Origin: Lachnospiraceae bacterium
GTDB taxonomy: Bacteria; Bacillota; Clostridia; Lachnospirales; Lachnospiraceae
DNA length: 64,000 nt
Assembly: GCA_015056735.1 (NCBI GenBank)
Contig: SVFT01000005.1
Coordinates: 116,836 to 180,835, forward strand
Reading direction: 5' to 3'
Part shown: positions 41,872 through 51,441 of the stretch, one piece after another
Layout of the letters: each line of letters opens with the position of its first letter
How positions within the stretch are numbered: the first letter of the stretch is position 1
The notes under the pieces: generated by a model
Databases searched by the model: none
Told to the model about the DNA's origin: nothing
What the model saw: only the letters and a program-made list of their open reading frames with translations
Program-made: the position numbers and the translations under genes

Positions 41872-42960
41872 TTAATCAAATTTTAACACAACTTTTAAGT
41901 CACCTTCGCGTCCGGATGCCAGGTCGAATCCCTTCTCCCACTCTTCGATCGGAAGAACTGTGGTGATCACGCCTTCTGTCTTTAAGTTGCCGTTCATGAT
42001 GTTCTCAATAACGAACGGATAAGCATACGGGCTTAAGTGTGCGCCTCTGATATCAAGCTCTTTGCGGTCACCGATGATCGACCAATCAACTGTTGTCTCC
42101 TTGCTGAATACGGAGAACTCTACGAATGTACCGAGTTTTCTGATGATCGTCAGACCCTGAACGACGCTTGCCGGATTACCGGTTGCTTCTATATAAATGT
42201 CACATCCGTAACCGTCTGTCAGTGCCTTGATCTCCTTGTCGATATCGCATTTGCCGGGATTGAATACGAGGTCCGCGCCGAATTTCTTTGCCATCTCGAG
42301 GCGATTCTCCTGCATATCCAGAACGATCAGCTTCTTCGGGTTCTTCATTCTTGCATATGTGATCATTCCAAGGCCAAGTGTGCCTGCGCCGGAGATAACT
42401 ACCACATCTTCATTTGTGATCTCTGCTCTGTCCACTGCATGTTTGGAGCAGCCATACGGCTCAACCAGTGCTGCCTTCTCGAGCGGCATATCCTTCGGGA
42501 GTTTGGAGATAACGGATGTCTTTCCGTATCTTACGTATTCTGCCATACCGCCGTTTGTGTAGGACATGAAGCCGTACATATCATGCGGCTGACACATCCA
42601 GTAGTGACCGTCTTTACAGAAGCGGCACTTTCCGCAGGGCACGATCTGATCTGCCGTGATTTTATCGCCCAGCTCATACCCTTCCACATTCTCGCCCATC
42701 ATTACGATGGTTCCGTAAAACTCGTGTCCGGGGATGAAAGGCGGCTTAACCCACGAAGGCTGAACATCATCGCCCCAGAACATTGCAGCGCCGTGACTGC
42801 ACTTCAAGTCACCTGCACAGATGCCGCATGCTTCTGTTTTGATAATGATGTCATCCGGCCCGCATTCGGGTGTGGGATAAGCAAGTTCCAGTCTGTAGTC
42901 GTCTTTGCTGTAAGCAACGAGCGCCTTCATCGTCTTCGGGATACTCCCTCTTGCTGCCAT
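41872..42960 (-). CDS. Zn-dependent polyol dehydrogenase (erythritol/L-threitol dehydrogenase-like)
   Basis: 362 residues from ATG 42960, MDR family. Catalytic zinc residues are in EACGICAGDLKC and IPGHEFYGTI; the structural zinc site is VPCGKCRFCKDGHYWMC. NAD binding is in ISGAGTLGLGMITYA. The stretches SHGAAMFWGDD, QPHDMYGFMSY and TVDWSIIGDRKELD recall EltD-type enzymes acting on four-carbon polyols. In this locus oxidising a polyol to L-xylulose (from L-arabitol or xylitol) would fit the kinase and epimerases better. It is first in the operon, before the binding protein. AGGAGG eight bases upstream supports the start. Confidence 0.85.
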   Translation of the reverse strand: MAARGSIPKTMKALVAYSKDDYRLELAYPTPECGPDDIIIKTEACGICAGDLKCSHGAAMFWGDDVQPSWVKPPFIPGHEFYGTIVMMGENVEGYELGDKITADQIVPCGKCRFCKDGHYWMCQPHDMYGFMSYTNGGMAEYVRYGKTSVISKLPKDMPLEKAALVEPYGCSKHAVDRAEITNEDVVVISGAGTLGLGMITYARMKNPKKLIVLDMQENRLEMAKKFGADLVFNPGKCDIDKEIKALTDGYGCDIYIEATGNPASVVQGLTIIRKLGTFVEFSVFSKETTVDWSIIGDRKELDIRGAHLSPYAYPFVIENIMNGNLKTEGVITTVLPIEEWEKGFDLASGREGDLKVVLKFD

Positions 42961-43335
42961 TATCATTTCCTCCTATATTGATTTGTTACTGTCGAAACCC
43001 CGTTATGAAAAATGGAATGACGTTTATGTGGCTCGTTATGTAAAGCCGTTTTCTATAACGAATTTCTAAACAGAGATTAGCACTCGGTTTTTCGCTTGTC
43101 AACTTGAACATGTTATTTTTTCGATTTTTCACTTACTTTCAGCAAATTGTATAAATCTAGATGATATTTTTTGTCATTTCTGCTGTAGAATCCGGAATTG
43201 CATTCCCCGAACAGCTTGTGTTAACGTAAATTATATAAATGCGTTTTGTTAATCTATTTTAGTAAATGGATAACAAATTCATTGAATTGATATAGGTAAA
43301 ACAATTGAAACAAACGAACACCTTAGGAGGAAACC
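42961..43335. promoter_or_regulatory. Divergent control region of the polyol locus
   Basis: AT-rich 375 bases between the dehydrogenase (minus) and 3-epimerase (plus). A minus-strand promoter is TTGACA (43097-43102), 17-base spacer, TAATCT (43074-43079). Downstream lie the inverted half-sites TCGTTAT (43033-43039) and ATAACGA (43055-43061) and a further CGTTATG (43001-43007). These are candidate ROK-regulator sites. A convincing plus-strand promoter was not found. Confidence 0.45.
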
Positions 43336-44202
43336 ATGTTAGGAAAGCATTTGCTGGGCCTTTACGAAAAAGCGCTCCCACCTGAAATGGATTGGGAAGA
43401 GCGTCTGCAGGCCGCAAAAGACCTTGGATATGATTATGTAGAGATATCCATTGATGAAAAAGATGAAAGAATGGCGCGGCTGGACTGGGGCCCCGAAGAA
43501 AAGAAGGCACTCCACCGGGCGATCGAGAAAACGGGCGTTCAGATCCCCTCGATGTGCCTTAGCTGTCACCGCCGTTTCCCATATGGAAGCAAAGACGCAG
43601 ATGTACGCCAGAAAGCACACGAGCTTACCGAGAAAGCGATCCTCTTCTGCAGAGAGTTCGGGATCCGCGTCATCCAGCTTGCCGGCTATGACGTTTACTA
43701 TGAAGAATCAACAGAAGAGAGCCTGCGCTATTTTCTCGCAGGGCTTCGAAGTGCGGCGCGTCTTGCGGAGAAATATCAGGTGATGCTCGCCATGGAGATC
43801 ATGGATACGAAGCTCATGAGCAGCATCTCCAGATATAAATGCTATAAAGAAGAGATCCCATCCCCCTGGTTTACGGTCTATCCGGACCTTGGGAACCTGA
43901 CCGCATGGGGAAACGATGTCCCGACAGAGCTCAAGATCGGTATCCACGAGATCGTCGGTGTCCATCTGAAGGATACACTGGCCGTGACACCTACCTTCCC
44001 GGGACAGTTTAAATGTGTGACCTTCGGTGAAGGATGCGTCAACTTTGCAGAGGAGCTTCGGCTCTTAGAGAAGCTTGGCTACGCCGGACCGTACATGATG
44101 GAAATGTGGTACGCGGATGGCATGGACTGGAAAGATTACATCACAAAAGCCAGACGTTTTATGGAAGATCAGTTCAAGAAAGGAGTTATTGAGATCGCAT
44201 GA
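43336..44202 (+). CDS. ulaE: L-ribulose/L-xylulose-5-phosphate 3-epimerase (UlaE/SgbU family)
   Basis: 288 residues, a TIM-barrel of family length. Very characteristic are LGLYEKALPPEMDWEERLQA, PSMCLSCHRRFPYGSKD, RVIQLAGYDVYYEESTEESL and LAMEIMDTKLMSSISRY (catalytic Glu), then VYPDLGNLTAWGNDV and GPYMMEMWY. UlaE converts L-xylulose 5-phosphate to L-ribulose 5-phosphate. AGGAGG precedes the ATG at seven bases. It overlaps the kinase gene by four bases (ATGA), so the two are translationally coupled, and is divergent from the transport operon. Confidence 0.93.
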   Translation: MLGKHLLGLYEKALPPEMDWEERLQAAKDLGYDYVEISIDEKDERMARLDWGPEEKKALHRAIEKTGVQIPSMCLSCHRRFPYGSKDADVRQKAHELTEKAILFCREFGIRVIQLAGYDVYYEESTEESLRYFLAGLRSAARLAEKYQVMLAMEIMDTKLMSSISRYKCYKEEIPSPWFTVYPDLGNLTAWGNDVPTELKIGIHEIVGVHLKDTLAVTPTFPGQFKCVTFGEGCVNFAEELRLLEKLGYAGPYMMEMWYADGMDWKDYITKARRFMEDQFKKGVIEIA

Positions 44203-45734
44203 AATACTATTTGGGGTTAGATAATGGGGGAACCAATACAAAGGCAGCATTGTTCACAACAAAAGGCGAGCAGGTGGCGGTAGAAAGCATTGCTACCGCT
44301 GCCATCACGCCCGCCCCTGATTTTGTGGAACGCGATATGGATCAGATGTGGGACGACAACTGCAGCGTGATCCGCGGTCTGATCGAAAAGAACGACATCG
44401 ACCCGGCAGATATCGCCGGCGTCGGCCTTTGCGGCCACGGAAAAGGTCTGTATCTCTGGGGAAAGGACGGCCATCCCGTGCGCCGCGGCATCATCTCATC
44501 CGACAACCGCGCATGGAAATACTATTCCGACTGGAAAGCGGACGGCACGGAGGAAAAAGCATTTGAACTCTCCGCGCAGCATATCATGGCATGTCAGCCC
44601 ATCTGTCTGCTTGCCTGGATCCGTGACAATGAGCCGGAAGCGATCGACAACATCGAATGGATCTTTGAATGCAAGGATTACGTTCGTTTCCGCCTGACAG
44701 GCGAAGCAAGAGCCGAGATCACGGACTATTCCGGCACCGGTCTTATGAACCTGCACACGGCATCTTTTGACAAAGAACTGTTAAAGCTCTTCGGTATCGA
44801 AAAGCTTTGGGATGCGCTTCCGCCCATCTGCCTGTCCACCGATATCGCCGGCCACATCACAAAAGAAGCGGCCGCTGCGACCGGATTAAAAGAAGGTACG
44901 CCCGTGATCGGCGGTATGTTTGATATCAATGCATGTGCACTCGCCGTAAACGTAACGGACGCCGAAAATATCTGTATGATCGCCGGCACATGGAGCATCA
45001 ACGAGTACCCGCGTAAGACGCCTGTTCTGGATGGCAGCGTGCAGATGAACTCGATCTTCTGTCTGCCGGGCTATTATCTCATCGAAGAGTCAAGCCCGAC
45101 GAGCGCAGGAAACAATGAGTGGTTCATCCGCCAGATCCTGCCGGAAGTCAAGAAAGAGGCGGAAAGCTCCGGACGTAATATCTATGATATCATGAACAGC
45201 TGGTGTGAAGAATTTGAACCGGGGGACTTCGTTCCCATCTTTTTACCCTTCCTGACAGCCAGCAACGTTAACCCGCTGGCGCGCGCGGCTTTCATCGGAC
45301 TTGATGCCTCCCACACGAGGCATCACATGCTGCGTGCCGTATACGAAGGGATCGTTTACTCCCACAGGTGGCACCTGGACCGCCTGATGAACACCAGGGA
45401 GAAGAAAAATGCTGTTATCCGACTCGCCGGAGGCGTAGCGAAATCAAAAGCGTGGACGCAAATGTTTGCGGATGTTATGAATCTTCCGGTCGAGACTGTT
45501 GATGTTGGGGAAACAGGCGCACTCGGCTGCGCCATCGCGATCGCCGCCGCTGTAGGCGATTACGAGAGTGTCGGCGATGCGGCATCTCATATGTGCCGCA
45601 TCAATGATGCGATCCGGCCTCGTCAGTGGGCACACGATGAATACGAAAAGAAGTATCAATTATACAAAAAAGTGATTGAAGCTTTGGACGGCGTGTGGTA
45701 CGATATGCAGGATATCATTTCGCAAAGCAATTAA
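44199..45734 (+). CDS. L-xylulose kinase-like FGGY carbohydrate kinase (LyxK family)
   Basis: 511 residues with the two FGGY actin-like domains. ATP phosphate-1 loop is LGLDNGGTNTKAALF; the second domain has GMFDINACALAVN, IAGTWSINEYP and the adenosine motif IRLAGGVAKSKAWTQMFADV. Similarity in GHGKGLYLWGKDGHP and SPTSAGNNEWF recalls LyxK of enterobacteria, which phosphorylates L-xylulose at C5. It is coupled to the 3-epimerase, giving the substrate for it. Substrate remains inferred from that pairing. Confidence 0.85.
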   Translation: MKYYLGLDNGGTNTKAALFTTKGEQVAVESIATAAITPAPDFVERDMDQMWDDNCSVIRGLIEKNDIDPADIAGVGLCGHGKGLYLWGKDGHPVRRGIISSDNRAWKYYSDWKADGTEEKAFELSAQHIMACQPICLLAWIRDNEPEAIDNIEWIFECKDYVRFRLTGEARAEITDYSGTGLMNLHTASFDKELLKLFGIEKLWDALPPICLSTDIAGHITKEAAAATGLKEGTPVIGGMFDINACALAVNVTDAENICMIAGTWSINEYPRKTPVLDGSVQMNSIFCLPGYYLIEESSPTSAGNNEWFIRQILPEVKKEAESSGRNIYDIMNSWCEEFEPGDFVPIFLPFLTASNVNPLARAAFIGLDASHTRHHMLRAVYEGIVYSHRWHLDRLMNTREKKNAVIRLAGGVAKSKAWTQMFADVMNLPVETVDVGETGALGCAIAIAAAVGDYESVGDAASHMCRINDAIRPRQWAHDEYEKKYQLYKKVIEALDGVWYDMQDIISQSN

Positions 45735-45898
45735 AAAAACGGTTTTCATTAACGGGTAGATAAAAATTACAGTATACAAAATACCCGTCGATACTGTATG
45801 ATAGTATTGTGAGTGCTTGTAAAATTTTTTTCACAGAAATCTAGCATATCACAACAGGCACGAGAATGCGAATCAAATAAACGAGGAACCATTACAGC
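45735..45898. promoter_or_regulatory. Control region before the ROK regulator
   Basis: 164 bases, AT-rich. Two inverted pairs are visible: ACGGGTA/TACCCGT and ACAGTAT (45769-45775)/ATACTGT (45791-45797). TATGAT (45797-45802) may be a -10. CATTAACGGG resembles CATAACGGGG at the dehydrogenase promoter, a candidate shared half-site. Confidence 0.4.
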
Positions 45899-47011
45899 AT
45901 GGCTAATTTTGATTTTAATCTCAAGAAATTCAATACTTCCAACATTTATTCCTATTTCTTGAATCATCCGGATGCGACCAAACAGGATCTGGCCTCAGCG
46001 CTGAACCTGACGCTTCCGACCGTCACCAAGAATATCGATTATCTGTCGGAACTCGGACTGATCGAAGTCAGCGGCTCGCGCGGACAGACAGGCGGACGAA
46101 GGGCTACCACCTACTCTCTCTGCTCCGATGCCAAGCTGGCTCTCGGTCTCGATATCACGAAGCACCATGTTTCGTGCGTAGTTGTCGATCTAAACGGTAA
46201 GATCGTTTCCTTTAAGCGCAACTACCTTGTATTCGAGTTCACGGATTCCTATTTCCAAAAAGTCGGGGATCTGCTCAAAGAATTTATCGCAGAACGAAAG
46301 ATCGACGAGTCCAAGATCCTCGGCGTCGGTGTCGGTATCCCGGCACTCGTCCAGTCCGATAACCGCACCATTTTCTACAGCGGGATCATGGAATTCGGTG
46401 AAAATACCTATGATATGTTCCGGAAATATATTCCGTACGATATCGTGATGTTTAATGACGCAAAGGCTTCATGCTTTGCGGAGAAATGGGTCAATAAAGA
46501 TATTCAGAACACATTCTATATCATGCTGAGCAACAATGTCGGCGGTGCAATGATCATCAACGGCCAGGTGTATTCCGGTAATAACTTCCGTTCTGCCGAA
46601 GTCGGACATATCACACTGGTACCGCAGGGAAGACAGTGCTACTGCGGTCAGTACGGATGTGTCGATCCGTATCTGGCAGCCACGAATCTCTCGCAGGATG
46701 ACCTGGAAGGCTATTTTGCGGACCTCGCGACCACAAAGGATGAAAAGATCTTAGATAACTGGAACCGCTATCTTGATTACATCGCATCCACCGTCAACAT
46801 CGTACGTGCCGTCCTCGACTGCGACGTGATCCTCGGCGGCTATGTCGGCGCATACCTTGAGCCGTATATGGATGATATCCGTAAGCGTGCGCTCAAGATC
46901 AGCACATTCGACTCCAATGCCGACTATATCAAGATGTGCAGTTACAAGCATGAATCCATCGCAGCAGGTGCCGCACTCCACTACATCTCAGAATTCATTC
47001 AGACGATCTAA
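45899..47011 (+). CDS. ROK-family transcriptional regulator
   Basis: 370 residues. An N-terminal winged HTH (residues about 15-75: DATKQDLASALNLTLPTVTK and the wing GRRATTYSL) is followed by a ROK domain. Its zinc site CYCGQYGCVDP and the sugar-binding GVGVGIPALVQSDN and RSAEVGHITLVPQG are clear. ROK repressors of this type (XylR/NagC) are released by a sugar or its phosphate. The gene lies behind the kinase and near the divergent polyol region, so it probably regulates the locus. A GAGGA site lies 11 bases upstream of the ATG. Confidence 0.9.
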   Translation: MANFDFNLKKFNTSNIYSYFLNHPDATKQDLASALNLTLPTVTKNIDYLSELGLIEVSGSRGQTGGRRATTYSLCSDAKLALGLDITKHHVSCVVVDLNGKIVSFKRNYLVFEFTDSYFQKVGDLLKEFIAERKIDESKILGVGVGIPALVQSDNRTIFYSGIMEFGENTYDMFRKYIPYDIVMFNDAKASCFAEKWVNKDIQNTFYIMLSNNVGGAMIINGQVYSGNNFRSAEVGHITLVPQGRQCYCGQYGCVDPYLAATNLSQDDLEGYFADLATTKDEKILDNWNRYLDYIASTVNIVRAVLDCDVILGGYVGAYLEPYMDDIRKRALKISTFDSNADYIKMCSYKHESIAAGAALHYISEFIQTI

Positions 47012-47098
47012 AGAAAAACTGATAAATCAGTCTTTCCTTAAAAAGTCTCCGGCAGGATTGCAGAAGTATCACACTTCATCATAATAATCATAATAATA

Positions 47099-47135
47099 AA
47101 AATCTCCCGGCTGTTTCATTCTGCCGGGAGATTTT
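47099..47135. terminator. Bidirectional terminator between ROK and FGGY kinase genes
   Basis: Stem AATCTCCCGGC/GCCGGGAGATT (47101-47111, 47123-47133) with an 11-base loop, TTTT on the plus side and an A-run on the other side. It separates the convergent genes. Confidence 0.85.
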
Positions 47136-47153
47136 CACATCTTTAAGCTCTGT

Positions 47154-48743
47154 CTAGTTTAAGTTCTCAACAGCCACCTTTTCGATTGCAATACCCTTTA
47201 CATAGGCATCCATAAAGTCAGCAAATCCCTTCACATCAGCAGGGTCAGGAGCGATCGTTGTGCTCTTGCTGTCTGCGAATACTTTATGCGTCAGGTAATC
47301 CTGAAGCCCTTCACCCTTTTCTCTTCTGATCATGTATGCTGCAAGAACGGCGATACCCCAGGGACCGCCTTCTCCCGCCGTCTCCATAACGGATACCGGC
47401 GCATTCATGGCTGCCGCAAGGAACTTCTGTCCTACACCTTCTGTCTTAAAATATCCGCCGTGACCGAAGATCGTATCGATCTTTACATTCTCTTTGTAAA
47501 GAATCTCCATGCCGACACGCAGTGCACCAAGCGCTGTATACAAATGCGAACGCATAAAGTTTGCAAGATTCATTCTGCTGTCGGGAAGTCTTGTAAAGAG
47601 CGGACGCCCTTCCATGCAGTCCATGATGAATTCGCCCGACAGATAGCCATAGGAAAGAAGCCTGCCACAATCAGGATCGCCCTTCAGCGCCACCTTAAAC
47701 AGTGTCTCGAAAAGCCTGTTCTGATCGACTGAAAAGCCCATCTCCTCTGCGAATTCACCGAAAAGGTTTACCCATGCGTTGATATCGGACGTACAGTTAT
47801 TCGCATGCACCATCGCAACCGGTGCGCCATCCGGTGTCGTCACGATATCGATCTCGGGATATACCTTCTTTAAGCTGTCCTCGAGCACAAACATGCCGAA
47901 AATGGATGTGCCGGCAGAGACATTACCCGTGCGCACACCGACGCTGTTCGTTGCGACCATGCCGGTACCCGCATCACCCGCAGGCGGACACGCAGGGCAG
48001 CCCGGTTCAAGCGTTCCGGTCGGATCAAGAAGCTTTGCGCCCTCCGGTGTCAATGTTCCCGCTTCCTCTCCCGCTACCAGAACTCTGGGCATGATATCAA
48101 GAAGCTTCCACGGGAAGCGTCCGTCCATCAGACGGTCGAACTTCTCAACCATCTTCATATCATAATCCTTGGTCGCAGGATCGATCGGGAACATACCCGA
48201 CACATCATCAACGCCGAGCACTCTCTCACCTGTCATCTTGTAGTGAATGTAGCCTGCGAGCGTCGTCAGATAATCAATGTCCTTCACATGCTCTTCACCG
48301 TTTAAGATCGACTGGTAGAGATGTGCGATACTCCAGCGCTCGGGAATGTTGTATTCAAAGAGGTCGATCAGTTTGCTCGCCGCTTCGCCCGTGATGTTGT
48401 TGCGCCATGTACGGAACGGTGCAAGAAGCTTGCCGTCCTTGTCAAAAGCCATATAACCGTGCATCATCGCGGAGAAACCGATCGCAGCCACCTTCTTAAG
48501 CTGCGTTCCATACTCCTTCTGCACATTGGATGCAAGATCGCGATAGCAATCGCGAAGCCCATCCCAGATATCATCCAGCGCATATGTCCATACGCCGTTC
48601 TCATAACGGTTCTCCCAGCTGTGTCCGCCGGAGCAGATCGTCTCATGCGCCTCTCCGATCAGGACCGCCTTGATTCTGGTAGAACCCAGTTCGATACCGA
48701 GCACCGCCCGGCCTTCTTCAATCATCTGCTTATAATCTGCCAT
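47154..48743 (-). CDS. FGGY carbohydrate kinase (ribulokinase/AraB-like clade)
   Basis: 529 residues from ATG 48743. The ATP loop is [15 protein letters not shown], the catalytic regions [19 protein letters not shown] and [13 protein letters not shown], then [17 protein letters not shown] and the adenosine motif [13 protein letters not shown]. This clade occurs in Lachnospiraceae and other Firmicutes next to L-arabinose genes and is often annotated only as ATPase; phosphorylation of L-ribulose or a related pentulose is likely. It is convergent with the ROK gene and separated from DUF436 by a terminator. GGAGGAGGGAG precedes the start. Confidence 0.85.
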   Translation of the reverse strand: MADYKQMIEEGRAVLGIELGSTRIKAVLIGEAHETICSGGHSWENRYENGVWTYALDDIWDGLRDCYRDLASNVQKEYGTQLKKVAAIGFSAMMHGYMAFDKDGKLLAPFRTWRNNITGEAASKLIDLFEYNIPERWSIAHLYQSILNGEEHVKDIDYLTTLAGYIHYKMTGERVLGVDDVSGMFPIDPATKDYDMKMVEKFDRLMDGRFPWKLLDIMPRVLVAGEEAGTLTPEGAKLLDPTGTLEPGCPACPPAGDAGTGMVATNSVGVRTGNVSAGTSIFGMFVLEDSLKKVYPEIDIVTTPDGAPVAMVHANNCTSDINAWVNLFGEFAEEMGFSVDQNRLFETLFKVALKGDPDCGRLLSYGYLSGEFIMDCMEGRPLFTRLPDSRMNLANFMRSHLYTALGALRVGMEILYKENVKIDTIFGHGGYFKTEGVGQKFLAAAMNAPVSVMETAGEGGPWGIAVLAAYMIRREKGEGLQDYLTHKVFADSKSTTIAPDPADVKGFADFMDAYVKGIAIEKVAVENLN

Positions 48744-48788
48744 ACTCCCTCCTCCTTCGAGTGTCATCCCACGTTCTTATCATACGGC

Positions 48789-48829
48789 AAAAAAGGCAGC
48801 CCGCACAAGCAAAAAAAACCTGTACGGGC
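48789..48829 (-). terminator. Terminator of the DUF436 gene
   Basis: Minus-strand stem GCCCGTACAGG/CTTGTGCGGGC (11 pairs, two G-U), eight-T loop, followed by TTTTTT (48789-48794). It lies about 22 bases past the stop. Confidence 0.75.
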
Positions 48830-48850
48830 CACCCCTTTTATATAAAGCGA

Positions 48851-49396
48851 TTACAAAAGATCTTCGTCATAATGAGCGCGCACACCGCCGATGAATTTGG
48901 GCCTTACGCGTGCCGCCGTCACGGTTGCTTCACCGATCCTGTTATGCTCTAAGCGCACGGGCACCGCAACGCGCTTTAAGTGCATGCCGATCAGTGTGCT
49001 GCCGATATCAATCCCGCCGTCCGCGGCGATCTCTTCAAGCGCTGCCGGATCCTTAAAATGCCCATATGCAGCTGTCGCAAACGATCCGCCCGCCTTGGGA
49101 AAAGGTACCACATTCACGTATTCTCTCCCCGGCACAGCCTCACGTTCGATTATGATCGCTCTGTTCAAGTGCTCGCAGCACTGGGCTGCCAGGTAGATCC
49201 CTTTCTCCGTCAACACCTCATAAATGCCGGAGAAAACTGCCTCTGCAACATCCACATTGGAATTGCTGCCAATCCTGTCACCGCCGATCTCCGATGACGA
49301 GCAGCCGACTACCAGGATCTGCCCCTTCGTAAGTCTCGCCTTTTCACAGATTTCGCGGGCGACATCCGCCGCCTGTGCCTTCAAATCCTCATACAT
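48851..49396 (-). CDS. DUF436 / TIGR01440 family protein (YwlG-like)
   Basis: 181 residues from ATG 49396. The family markers are VVGCSSSEIGGDRIGSNSN, AAQCCEHLNRAIIIER, VPFPKAGGSFATAAY and GIDIGSTLIGMHLKRVAVPV. The function of this conserved family is not established. GGAGG nine bases upstream supports ATG 49396 over the TTG at 49402. The ECF S-component gene lies 38 bases upstream on the same strand, so the two may share a transcript. Confidence 0.85.
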   Translation of the reverse strand: MYEDLKAQAADVAREICEKARLTKGQILVVGCSSSEIGGDRIGSNSNVDVAEAVFSGIYEVLTEKGIYLAAQCCEHLNRAIIIEREAVPGREYVNVVPFPKAGGSFATAAYGHFKDPAALEEIAADGGIDIGSTLIGMHLKRVAVPVRLEHNRIGEATVTAARVRPKFIGGVRAHYDEDLL

Positions 49397-49434
49397 TGTC
49401 AATTACCTCCCGGGTTCCGAGCCCGCTTTTATTT

Positions 49435-49959
49435 TCAGATATTATCGATCATGCGGTCAAAAGCGTTCTTGATCCCGCACTTCCAAAGAAGCGTCATGCT
49501 GACCGCAATGCCGAGAACAGCCTGCGCGATCTCGTAAGGAAGCTTGATCATCGCGTATTCAAAGGTGCTGTATACGTAAGTTTTTCCAAGTGTATAGCCA
49601 ACGACCATGATCACGCCGCCGACCGCAACTGCGATCCAGGATGCCGCTACAGGATGGTGCTTTAATACTTTTTTCGAGATCAGCGAGATCACGACAGCCT
49701 GCAGGCCGTGTGTGACAAGCGATACAAACATCGGAAGCGGATAGAAGATCATATCTCCCAAAAATGAACCGATGCCGCCTACGACAAATGCTTCAAATGG
49801 ATTTAAAAGAACCGCTGCAATGCAGATCACCGCATCACAAAGATACAGGTGCCCGCCAGGGACCGGGATCCCGAAAGAGGAAAGCGCAATGTTCATTCCC
49901 ATGAACAAGGCTGCTGCTGTCAGTCTTACTGTTGTGATCTTTGTTTGTGCTATGTCCAT
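49435..49959 (-). CDS. ECF transporter S component (vitamin uptake)
   Basis: 174 residues with six hydrophobic helices. The N-terminus VRLTAAALFMGMNIALSSFG and the early loop GGHLYLCDAVICIAAVLLNP are typical of S components of energy-coupling factor transporters (COG4684 type). It needs a shared EcfA/A'/T module encoded elsewhere. The divergent MocR-type gene, often regulator of pyridoxine genes, hints at vitamin B6; that is inference. GGAGGAG is well placed before the ATG. Confidence 0.8.
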   Translation of the reverse strand: MDIAQTKITTVRLTAAALFMGMNIALSSFGIPVPGGHLYLCDAVICIAAVLLNPFEAFVVGGIGSFLGDMIFYPLPMFVSLVTHGLQAVVISLISKKVLKHHPVAASWIAVAVGGVIMVVGYTLGKTYVYSTFEYAMIKLPYEIAQAVLGIAVSMTLLWKCGIKNAFDRMIDNI

Positions 49960-50058
49960 TTGATAACTCCTCCCTTTGCTTTACAAATCTTTAGGGAGAG
50001 TATATGATCAAACTGAACATGTAAAAATAACCAATTCCGTTAAAAAGGATAAGACCAG

Positions 50059-51156
50059 ATGAATTTTATCTTAGATGAGAACAGTGTGACCCCCGCCTAT
50101 CTCCAGCTCTATCGGCACCTCGTAGACGATATCGTCTCGGATGTCTACCCATACGGCAGCAAACTCCCGTCCAAGCGGACGATCGCCGGCGATACAGGTC
50201 TTAGCGTTATCACGGTCGAGCATGCCGTAAGCCTTCTGTGCGACGAAGGCTACATAGAGAGCAGGCAGCGAAGCGGGTATTTTGTGATCTACAGACGTGA
50301 CGACTTCCCGGGAAGCGGCGAAGCGCATATCCCTGCGCCTGTGCACCGGGAAGTGCAGTCCGCTGCCCCGCGCGATCCATCGCTTCTGATTCCTTACTCC
50401 GTTGCCGCCAGGACTATGCGACGCGTCATCCTGGACTATAACGAGCGTATCCTCGTAAAGTCCCCGAATCACGGCTGCGATGAGCTTCGCTCAGAGATCT
50501 GTGCCTATCTGGCAAGAAGCCGCGGGATCCACGTTGATCCGTCCCAGATCATCATCGGATCCGGTGCAGAGTATCTCTACGGCCTTATCGTTCAGCTCCT
50601 CGGCACAGACGCCGTCTATGGGATCGAGGATCCCTCTTATGAAAAGATCGAAAGGGTTTACGCGCTGATGGGCGCTAAGATTGAAAGACTGAAGATGGGT
50701 GCGGACGGGATCGAGAGCAAAGCGCTCTCAGGCTCAAAGGCCGGAATCCTGCATGTGACACCTTTTCACAGCTATCCAAGCGGTATCACGGCAGGAATCT
50801 CCAAAAAGCACGAATACCTGCGATGGGCAGAGCGCCGCGGCGCGATCCTCATCGAGGATAACTACGACTCGGAACTTACCGTCTCCACCAAACCTGAGGA
50901 GCCGCTCTTTTCCATGGCAAAAGGCGGCAACGTCATCTACATCAACACCTTTTCCAAGACGGTCGCGCCTTCGATCCGTATCGGGTACATGATCCTGCCG
51001 AAGGAAATGCTTCCCACATTCGATGCAAAGCTCGGCTTCTACTCCTGCACGGTGCCGATGTTCGATCAGTATGTGCTTGCGGAGCTCATCCGAAGCGGCG
51101 ACTTTGAGCGGCATATCAACAGGGTAAGGCGGATGAAACGAAAACAAATGTCTTGA
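50059..51156 (+). CDS. MocR-type (GntR/aminotransferase) regulator, C-terminally truncated
   Basis: 365 residues versus about 460-480 for the family. The N-terminal GntR HTH is AYLQLYRHLVDDIVSDVYPYG to VITVEHAVSLLCDEGYIES; the PLP aminotransferase fold follows with YGIEDPSYEKIERVYALMG, LIEDNYDSEL and the PLP lysine in INTFSKTVAPSIRIGYM. The protein ends at HINRVRRMKRKQMS, in the helix where normal members enter the small C-terminal domain, so about 100 residues are lost. I see no continuing frame in 51157-51441. It may be a decaying gene, yet the DNA and PLP sites remain. Divergent from the S component by 99 bases. Confidence 0.75.
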   Translation: MNFILDENSVTPAYLQLYRHLVDDIVSDVYPYGSKLPSKRTIAGDTGLSVITVEHAVSLLCDEGYIESRQRSGYFVIYRRDDFPGSGEAHIPAPVHREVQSAAPRDPSLLIPYSVAARTMRRVILDYNERILVKSPNHGCDELRSEICAYLARSRGIHVDPSQIIIGSGAEYLYGLIVQLLGTDAVYGIEDPSYEKIERVYALMGAKIERLKMGADGIESKALSGSKAGILHVTPFHSYPSGITAGISKKHEYLRWAERRGAILIEDNYDSELTVSTKPEEPLFSMAKGGNVIYINTFSKTVAPSIRIGYMILPKEMLPTFDAKLGFYSCTVPMFDQYVLAELIRSGDFERHINRVRRMKRKQMS

Positions 51157-51441
51157 CAATCTATTTTGTTCATACCATAATGGCATCGTCGGCTCCTTCG
51201 ATATGATCGATCGGGCACAATCGTTGTTAATTCAAAAGTGTGGTTCTCCACGCGATCTTTACAACATTTCAGCGGAATATTTCTTCTGAAAACTACCCCT
51301 AAAAGACTTAATCAACAACTATCGTATGGAAAAAGCAGTGAACTAATGGTAAGATTTAAATGAGGCCACGTCTTGCCCTTTCTCTGCTTTTCTATAAATC
51401 AAGCAAAGAAAGGAGGATGCTGTATGTTAGGAGGACTAATT
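51157..51441. other. Gap after the truncated MocR gene
   Basis: 285 bases, no gene supported. It should have held the missing MocR C-terminus; no homologous stretch is seen in any frame. The AAGGAGG near 51409 serves the following antitoxin gene. Confidence 0.4.
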
